Of a stretch of DNA of 64,000 nucleotides, positions 60,201 through 64,000 are shown piece after piece. Position numbers and translations under genes: made by a program. The notes under the pieces are model-generated. The model had not been told where the DNA came from, searched no databases, and saw nothing but the letters and a program-made list of their open reading frames with translations. Each line of letters begins with the position of its first letter. Position 1 is the first letter of the stretch. The stretch spans positions 13,561,126-13,625,125 of the forward strand of contig OZ038320.1 in assembly GCA_964035795.1 (NCBI GenBank), written 5' to 3'. This DNA comes from Pterobdella sp. o SKG-2022. Lineage: Eukaryota > Annelida > Clitellata > Hirudinida > Piscicolidae.

Positions 60201-60528
60201 TTTTAGTAGGCCATATAATTTAATAAGTCTGCAAAACAAATTTCACATAAATGTGCTGAAATGACGTTTAAAAATCCACTTTTAAAAAACTTTATTTGAG
60301 TCCGCATATTTATTTTTTTTTTATAAAACCATTTAGAGCTAAAAATGGTTCAAGTTTAAAAAATGAATTTTGTTTAAAAGTTAAAAAAAGAGTTTAAAAA
60401 TTATGAATCCTTCATAAACATAGTTTTCATTTTTAAATGGGCAGATAAGCGAAGAGATTGACAGTAGTGATGAAGATGTTGCAAAAGACAAAAGGCTCTT
60501 GGTTAAATTATCGAGTAAAACTCATTAA
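30210..60528 (+). CDS. DCST1/DCST2-type sperm membrane protein with C-terminal RING-like fingers
   Basis: Same family as the divergent neighbour. Exons that join in phase: 30210-30337, 30949-31001, 31141-31196, 32598-32644, 32737-32816, 35814-35884, 35938-35983 (tentative), 36082-36126, 36243-36344, 36809-36929, 44317-44393, about 48938-49031, 49104-49172, 49235-49291, 49370-49459, 50639-50706, 50762-50886, 50939-50960, 51121-51140, 51199 to about 51330, about 54900-54973, 55103-55180, 55368-55424, 55597-55721, 55855-55937, 60445-60528; about 665 aa. Features in order: transmembrane helices, VIVGPCNNIK, a cysteine-rich loop (SSFKNFCSWLCDMLYSKC), DC-STAMP domain with FIINNVVQEIDQRRQKRNR and PTILPLKRQ, LTEKERDERFWKLL, and RGMWLYNHILRARIP. 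Zinc-finger pairs follow (CLSC, CVMCG, CDNFSC, CLEC, CVLC), then an acidic tail EEIDSSDEDVAKDKR. Joins around 51330-55103 are unresolved. The donor after 55937 is GC (GAG|GCAAGT). Confidence 0.85.
31370..32360 (-). mobile_element. LINE fragment in DCST-type intron 3
   Basis: The minus strand encodes KAFDTVSREKCLKILKNHL (motif A, about 32350), VGLPEGDSLSPILFVVYLF (motif B, about 32190), ITYADDQNFYSRDAG (motif C, about 32070), VYKIYIKPILLYNCKTWN (about 31790) and a basic tail. Stops and frameshifts throughout. Resembles the piece at 6300-6870. Confidence 0.75.
33181..33350 (+). mobile_element. tRNA-derived SINE nested in piggyBac remnant
   Basis: Same family as 18386: GGCCGTCTAGCTTAGAGTT head, degraded B box (GGGCTCCATCCCG), GGCCGACAATTAGCACCTG, AGCAAGCGCTTTGATCTATA and the GTGCTTTATAAATACAACAT tail. 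Confidence 0.8.
33405..33655 (-). mobile_element. Penelope-like element 3' end (C-terminus plus terminal ribozyme)
   Basis: The minus strand encodes ASLDIRKRKTLEAYYIKIFS then PILNDQIAIRKLSLF (about 33650-33540), the typical C-terminal tail after the GIY-YIG domain of Penelope-like elements. About 90 bp of non-coding sequence and the hammerhead motif at 33412-33454 follow. The upstream RT is missing; a LINE piece joins directly at about 33655. Confidence 0.7.
33412..33454 (-). ncRNA. Hammerhead ribozyme motif, canonical core
   Basis: Minus strand, 5' to 3': stem I strand AUUGC (33454-33450), core CUGAUGA (33449-33443), one unpaired U, stem II GAAAC-AUUA-GUUUC (33441-33428), GAAA (33427-33424), palindromic AAGCUU stem III overlapping the last A (33424-33419), cleavage-site C (33418), stem I strand GCAAU (33417-33413). 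Both stems pair perfectly over 5 bp and every invariant core base is present. The very short palindromic stem III is as in Penelope-like-element hammerheads, which are thought to act as dimers. The extra U before stem II is atypical. Confidence 0.75.
33655..34010 (-). mobile_element. LINE RT finger-region fragment
   Basis: The minus strand reads EIEEAMRRLGKKKAEGFDGI then PAEFLHALR (about 33900-33815), and after a frameshift CEDFRTIALF (about 33695). This is the region before RT motif A in LINEs. Short, broken, nested in the piggyBac remnant. Confidence 0.6.
36494..36734. repeat. Near-perfect palindrome (foldback/MITE-like element)
   Basis: Two arms of about 115 bp (36494-36608 and 36619-36734) are reverse complements with very few mismatches, around a loop of about 10 bp. 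The outermost bases are TCAACAGTTTTCAACGTC. No coding capacity. It sits in DCST-type intron 9, ending 75 bp before the next exon. A decayed relative is at 8010-8230. Confidence 0.9.
37170..42000 (-). mobile_element. Tc1/mariner-type element split by a LINE
   Basis: Termini: left ...ACAGCTCACAAAAAGTCGCGC (from 37170) and right reverse complement TAGTGCAGCTAACAAAAAGTTG form an inverted repeat of about 28 bp, with TA flanks. Minus-strand coding from about 38475 down to 37600 reads LSEKDKVEILVRKREGWSC, KISKQLKHSESTIRYYLENL (helix-turn-helix), GSLMVWGRI, FLFQQDIAAIHKSK and SPDLNPIENV. Frameshifts and stops are present. The LINE at 38476-41550 is inserted just 5' of the transposase N-terminus. 41551-42000 is the displaced 5' part with the right terminal repeat. 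Confidence 0.85.
38476..41550 (-). mobile_element. CR1/jockey-like LINE nested in the Tc1 element
   Basis: Minus strand: endonuclease LIISGDWNSHIGSH (about 40860), VANELVVGNSWFKKKFEHL then YKTQIDYILYKRS (about 40750-40640). Then MRRENQDIIGDKPV and a finger region (40104-39601). RT core follows: MQCGFMQGRGTTDAIFILRQ, AFIDLEKAFDRVPRKVIWW, VGVHQGSVISPLLFVIVLEA and ILYADDLL (39611-39192). Then a PHD-like cluster [18 protein letters not shown]...WVHKKCSG...CARC (about 39045-38920), and the C-terminus [19 protein letters not shown]. An internal deletion joins GDMC to NIKTNDN relative to the copy at 10196-11070. Several frameshifts; not functional. Confidence 0.88.
42559..42598 (-). ncRNA. Hammerhead-like fold, variant core (copy 2)
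   Basis: Minus strand: AUAC, UUGAAAA, U, GUUAU-GUUG-AUAAC, GAAA, AAGCUU, U, GUAU. Stem II is a perfect 5 bp and stem I has 4 bp. Core position 3 is U and position 8 is A, keeping a 3-8 pair. At the 3' end of the Penelope-like element. Confidence 0.55.
44160..44199 (+). ncRNA. Hammerhead-like fold, variant core (copy 3)
   Basis: Plus strand: AUAC, UUGAAAA, A, GUUAU-GUUG-AUAAC, GAAA, AAGCUU, C, GUAU. Same variant as copies 1 and 2, in the inverted 5' terminus of the Penelope-like element. Confidence 0.55.
44780..44990 (-). mobile_element. Short LINE endonuclease-like fragment
   Basis: The minus strand reads SSVRCILLHVTDHQLIRAKL then KNRSF (about 44950-44885), resembling the C-terminal catalytic TDH segment of APE endonucleases. 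Too short for a firm assignment. Confidence 0.4.
45100..45475 (-). mobile_element. LINE 3' fragment, same family as 10196 and 38476
   Basis: The plus strand has AATCAATCAATCAAATCC (about 45102-45119) followed by GCCCGTTTTCCTTTACCAA and the complement of the [14 protein letters not shown] and KKPxxPKxxxE segments seen in the longer copies. 5'-truncated. Confidence 0.8.
45607..48012 (-). mobile_element. 2A-family LINE, 5'-truncated inverted copy
   Basis: Reads from 48012 down to a poly-A tail (plus-strand T run at about 45607). It carries the RT and C-terminal parts of the element at 56450-60035: AGVLQGGVLSPTLFNIYLS-type motif B (about 46830), ITYADDITITSFHPNINT (about 46740), and MKTIHTKIVHDYISSTHNK near the end. 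Very similar to the other copy but broken by stops and frameshifts. The endonuclease and 2A segment are absent. In intron 11 of the DCST-type gene. Confidence 0.88.
48110..48340 (+). mobile_element. L2/CR1-like LINE C-terminal fragment
   Basis: Degraded match to 21710-21960 of the L2/CR1-like LINE (LDYxNxF, VAKTVL, LHWLPVIQR-type text), in the same plus orientation. Confidence 0.65.
48341..48937. other. DCST-type intron 11, right part
   Basis: AT-rich; no exon or recognised repeat seen, though a small DCST exon could hide here. Confidence 0.4.
51331..52526. other. DCST-type intron between the 51199 and 54900 exons, left part
   Basis: AT-rich. No homology recognised. Because the flanking exon phases do not join cleanly, one small exon may be unrecognised here. 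Confidence 0.4.
52531..54572 (-). mobile_element. piggyBac-type transposon with intact TTAA duplications
   Basis: TTAA at 52527-52530 and 54573-54576 flank the element. Termini CCCGTTTGTGCCC (52531-52543) and inverted GGGCACAAACGGA (54560-54572) match at 12 of 13 positions. Subterminal inverted repeats include TATGAGATCGATGGGCAAG-type sequence (about 52670) against ATTGATCTCATATGAGATCA (about 54210). Minus-strand transposase pieces: FDINEEILIVRWLDN (about 53680), PRLNVFETFGSKM and CGVDKDDWWASKN (about 53530-53460; the GVD-xxD region of piggyBac DDE transposases), then NVYKNTWYG and PKTVLVTFRGGIS. Several stops. Sits in a DCST-type intron. Confidence 0.88.
52907..53020. repeat. 46 bp tandem repeat, about 2.5 copies
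   Basis: The unit begins CAGAAAACGAAATTTCACAT and repeats at 52907, 52953 and 52999 with essentially no divergence, inside the piggyBac element. Confidence 0.92.
54577..54899. other. DCST-type intron, right of the piggyBac element
   Basis: AT-rich, nothing recognised before the exon near 54900. Confidence 0.4.
56450..60035 (+). mobile_element. Non-LTR retrotransposon with 2A-like peptide, EN and RT
   Basis: A short leader frame (KNKSASKPPVLSLFKRRTSN) ends at a TGA (56608). A 2A-like sequence (56617-56661) and a cysteine/histidine cluster CAICAHKI...CNH...LKC follow. The endonuclease (56934-57620) reads NIIQLHINSITKKTTELTHL, TLQESNLN, GGDLLTYINNNI, ITGDFNAYLQIWHS and YSDHLPILITF. RT (58250-59160) includes HGFRAAHSTTTALHQIKNTI, AGVPQGGVLSPTLFNIYLSD and LITYADDITITSFHPN. 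The C-terminus has CPLCQTHIHDTSHLFTC (about 59842-59892). It ends in a run of A. The sense strand is strikingly poor in G. Stops and frameshifts (for example 57668, 58245, 58640) inactivate it. It sits in the last intron of the DCST-type gene. Confidence 0.9.
56617..56661 (+). other. 2A-like ribosome-skipping peptide sequence, degenerate (NPRP)
   Basis: The frame reads AQLLLAGDVESNPRP. The 2A consensus is D(V/I)ExNPGP, so all key positions match except the penultimate-block G, which is R here (AGA). Such peptides occur at the N-terminus of several LINE lineages. The frame carries a stop just upstream (56608-56610). Confidence 0.8.
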
Positions 60529-61425
60529 TGTTTATATAAAACCTAAAGTTCTGTCATTCTTTGTTATTACTAATTCATAAGAATTTCCTATTGTGGCATC
60601 TATTTCAAATAAATTATGAACTTATCGGCCATGATTGTTTTATTTCTATTAAAATATTATCAAAAATGAATTTGTATTCTTACAAAAAAGCACTATGCTT
60701 TGTAAAATCAGGAGTGAAGCAGATTTGGGGAAGATTTTTAAATTTTCTATTTCACCCGCTAAGAAAGCATTTAAATGGTATCATTTTTAAAATATTAACA
60801 AAAAATAAAAGAATGCTTTTCTAGCGGAAAAAAGTAAAAAATCTAATCATAACCCCGTCAGTCCTAATGGTCCATACAGAAATCACCTTGTTTTACATAC
60901 TTAGCGTGAACTTCCATTTGCGTAAAAAAAACAGTGAAGATCTATAATACAATTTCGATCATCGAAAGCGTCCTATACAAACTATTAACAGCATGTCAAA
61001 GTGTTTCGGAAAATCCTTTTAATATTGATTAGACTGATATTAGAGCTCAAGTTATTGAAGTAGTATAATTCAAATATTTTTCAGATTTTTGCTATCATGA
61101 ATTTAAATTAAAAATTTTCTACATATATTATTTTTTATGTTCAATTAACAAAATGAATAACCAATACAGTGAGTTTCTTCATCATCGGCATGTTTCGTGA
61201 CTGTTACACATCGAAAACCTTGAAATTTCTGTTTTTACTCGATTAAAAATAACCTAATGTTGTTTTATTTTAAAACCAATGCAATAATTCTTGGTTATTT
61301 TTTATTGTGATCAAAATTTGAACCATCAATCGGTGTCAGTAGATAATGAGATTTATCTAAAAGAAAAAGCATCATCTTTGACAATTTAATTTTCAGTCTA
61401 ACGTTTCCTAATAAACATCATGTGA
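60529..61425. other. Convergent intergenic interval (DCST-type gene / CRNKL1)
   Basis: AATAAA at 60608-60613, 80 bases after the DCST-type stop, is a plausible poly(A) signal. On the minus strand AATAAA at 61306-61301 lies 120 bases past the CRNKL1 stop. No gene or recognised repeat between them. Confidence 0.5.
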
Positions 61426-63857
61426 TTAGCTTTTCTTCCACGACTTGGCCATGGAGAGAAACTTGAGGTTGGGTCTGGCAGCCATGGTCTCAGGGAAGAT
61501 GTAGTCCACATACTCCTCGATCTGCTCAATCTGTTCAAACATTTTAACAAAATAGCAGCCTCGATCTTTATATATAATTTTCAACAAATGTAGCTTAAAC
61601 TTACCCCTTCATGCTGCACGTTTCTGTTTCTAAGTACTTTTTGAGGCATCATTTTTTCAACTTTATCCAAGCTTTCTTCATCACCTAATTCTTCCTGTAA
61701 ATGAACATAACTATTGATTGAATAAGAATTCATAGTTTTGTTTTGAAAGAATTGTTGGATGATAAAAAACTGCGCTGTGAATGACCAAGATATATATGTT
61801 CTTCATACAACTGCAAGCACAACCATATGCTATAAAAAACACAATACTCAGTGCATATCTTGAAACTTGAAAATCTCAAATAGCAGTACCGCCCCAGCGT
61901 AATCACATGAAAAGTTCGTTTAGTCCATCAAGTTTCTGAACTTCCTTTGTCCAAATATTTTTTCCATGCAAAACCAACTTTAGCCTATCACGTTCTAAGT
62001 GGCAGTAAGTCGAATAACAAAAACTACAGTTAACCTCAACAGTAATTTCAGTTAAAGAAAAAGCTTACAATCTTTGAGTATATAAAACCAATATTCAAAT
62101 AAAGTTTCTTGTCACCTCAAAAAGTTTCCATGCATGCAGAATGGCCACTCTTTCTTCCTTGAGATCTTCTTCCTTCATTTTGTCATGAGCTTCTTTGTAT
62201 ACTTCTCTCACTCGTTCTTCTCCACCTCCTGAAGACAACTCAAACTGCCCATAACTCAGCCACACCTCACAAATTAATTTAAGATATTGATTATTTGAGC
62301 TCATTGGAAAAAATAATTAAATCGGAAAAAGAAAATAAAAACAATATTTAACAGTGAAACACCTTTATATGGTTGGTGCGGTCAAGAATTCTACGGTAGA
62401 TGGCTCTGACTTTATCAAACTCTTCCAATTCGGTTTCAAATTCAATATATGCCTTCCACAACTTTTCAGGAATGTCAAGTTGAACTTGTTGTGTTGCAAG
62501 TTCAAAGATTGCCCTGGCTCGATCTGACTCATGCAGACTTGCCTCCATCTGGGCGTACTTTTTGGTATTGATAATATATGGTGTTACCCCAAACTACATG
62601 ATTTTTTAAATTAGTTTATTCTTATTTATTTATCTATTAAAAATGGTTTCAAAGTTTTTTATAATTTTTTCTCCCTCTACCCCATCTTCTGTCGTATAGG
62701 TTAGGAACGTACCCTATCTTCATCGTCAGGCTATCAGTGTAGGTCATAGGATGTTTTCTTTGCATATAAAGAACTTGTTTCGGAAAACTAGCTTGATGAG
62801 AACAAACTGATGAAACAGCCTGTGTGGGGTCCTCCAAAAAATTAGCTCGACAAGATAAAGTTAGTACTCCGAAAGATTAATGGGAAAAGCCGTTCAGATT
62901 CGTATCCTGAAAGGGTAGCAGCCCCACCAGACCTAAGCGCTAGGGCGCTAAGTAGGCGCCTCTTAACGTCATGCTCAGAACAAAATTTGTGAAAACACGT
63001 TTGTACAGAAAGTAGCTGAAATTTTCGATGAGTAAAACCTCATCCTAATTCATTATGAACTATGCTAATGAACTATAATAAGGTTTTAATTGTAGAAAAT
63101 TTTAGTTCATTCCTGAATAAACATGTTTTTTAAAAAATTATTCATAATTTAAAAAAATTATATAAAATTCAAGTTTTAAAATGTAAATATAATATGCTGT
63201 AAAACCATGATCCAGGTAGTACTGTTGGTGGGTTGGAAATGCAGAAACTTCTCATAGATGGTCCTTATTCTATCAATCTCAAACAACTTGAGTTCCATGC
63301 CGATGTAAGCATGGAAAAGTTTTTCTTTTGGACACATTCCTATAGCCATGCCCTATTTTGAATCAATTTTTCATGAAAAAAGTTTTACGTTAAATATTAT
63401 TAGATGAGGCATAACTTATTGGAAAAATTTAATTCTTAATGATATTGAAACAAGTGATAAATCTATGATTCAATTTCAGTGTCAATGAAAATTAAGAGGT
63501 GATCAAGCAAACATACCATGATCTTTCTGGCAGCCTGCAAGTTTTTCCTCCTCACCTCGAACTTGCTGTACATGATCCACACTTTAGCGAAAGTGAAGTG
63601 TTTGTGTGGAATCACCTGGTTCAAATATTGAAGTATTGAGTCTTGGTACGACATTGAACAATTACACCACGTCTATACCCTTCAATCTTATACCCGCATA
63701 CAGACTAATAAATATGTGCTAAAGTATTCAAAAATAATTTCTATTTAAAAGCCATAATCGGACTTTGAGGCAGGTCTTGTAGACTTGTTCAGTCCTGTCC
63801 AAGTCCTTTGTCTCCAACTCCTCGTAGATGGCGTAGTTGATCCATAAATATATGTAT
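61426..63857 (-). CDS. CRNKL1: Crooked neck-like pre-mRNA splicing factor, C-terminal part (partial)
   Basis: Crooked neck/CRNKL1/Clf1 is a HAT-repeat scaffold of the spliceosomal NineTeen-associated complex in the nucleus. Exons in order: 63857-63764, 63615-63517, 63352-63206, 62557-62363, 62265-62116, 61694-61605, 61530-61426. Apart from the split first codon all are phase 0 and join to about 293 aa. HAT signatures: [93 protein letters not shown]. Then [31 protein letters not shown] and the family's C-terminal block [10 protein letters not shown]...[14 protein letters not shown]. Looks intact. The N-terminal part lies beyond the right edge. Confidence 0.95.
62640..62990. repeat. GC-richer insert in a CRNKL1 intron
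   Basis: Stands out from the AT-rich intron: CCCCACCAGACCTAAGCGCT, AGGGCGCTAAGTAGGCGCC and CTCTACCCCATCTTCTG tracts. Probably part of a transposable element (a LINE leader is one possibility), but no family was recognised. Confidence 0.4.
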
Positions 63858-64000
63858 CTGTCGTTTAAATAAGTCGTTAATAAGGTAAATTGAGTATTAA
63901 AAGTTGAGTTTGTAGCCTGGAAAAATCAATTTAAACTAACAAAAAAATTTTTTCACATTTAACATACAATTTAAATATATTTTTTGAATATTAATTTTTT

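Overview
This is an AT-rich piece of an invertebrate metazoan nuclear genome. The evidence is GT-AG split genes, metazoan gene families (a sperm-fusion DC-STAMP-domain pair, asparaginyl-tRNA synthetase, prefoldin 6 and the splicing factor Crooked neck) and a dense, diverse population of decaying transposable elements. I cannot place the phylum from sequence alone. Two 200-base N blocks (1658-1857 and 25131-25330) are scaffold gaps.

Layout. 1-8.5 kb: retroelement debris, namely a LINE remnant running into a TA array and gap, a nearly full-length but broken APE-type LINE with a C-terminal C2H2 finger, a SINE, a LINE 3' piece and a Penelope-like terminus. 8,564-16,032 (+): NARS1 in 19 exons that join in phase to 556 codons plus stop. 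16,403-18,192 (-): PFDN6 in 4 exons, 123 aa, tail-to-tail with NARS1. 18.4-27.1 kb: SINE, L2/CR1-like LINE, Tc1 element, and two LINEs whose 3' ends face a (TA)n array and a gap. 27,274-29,854 (-): the N-terminal half of a DCST1/2-type gene (11 exons) whose C-terminal half is not in the window. 30,210-60,528 (+): a second, complete-looking DCST1/2-type gene of about 26 exons. It starts 355 bp from the first, head-to-head. Its introns hold two piggyBac elements, a Tc1 element split by a LINE, a Penelope-like element, a foldback palindrome and two inverted copies of a LINE carrying a 2A-like peptide. 61,426-63,857 (-): the C-terminal part of CRNKL1/crooked neck, running off the right edge.

Function. 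NARS1 (cytosolic translation), PFDN6 (actin/tubulin chaperone) and CRNKL1 (spliceosome) are housekeeping genes. The DCST pair belongs to the family needed for sperm-egg membrane fusion or sperm membrane breakdown (DCST1/DCST2, sneaky, spe-42/spe-49); a shared 355 bp promoter would suit joint expression. Exons were built by hand from splice signals, phase and family resemblance, so uncertain joins are marked. The most unusual signals are hammerhead-ribozyme folds in the Penelope-like termini. One has a canonical core. Three copies carry a paired C3-G8 to U3-A8 core change.
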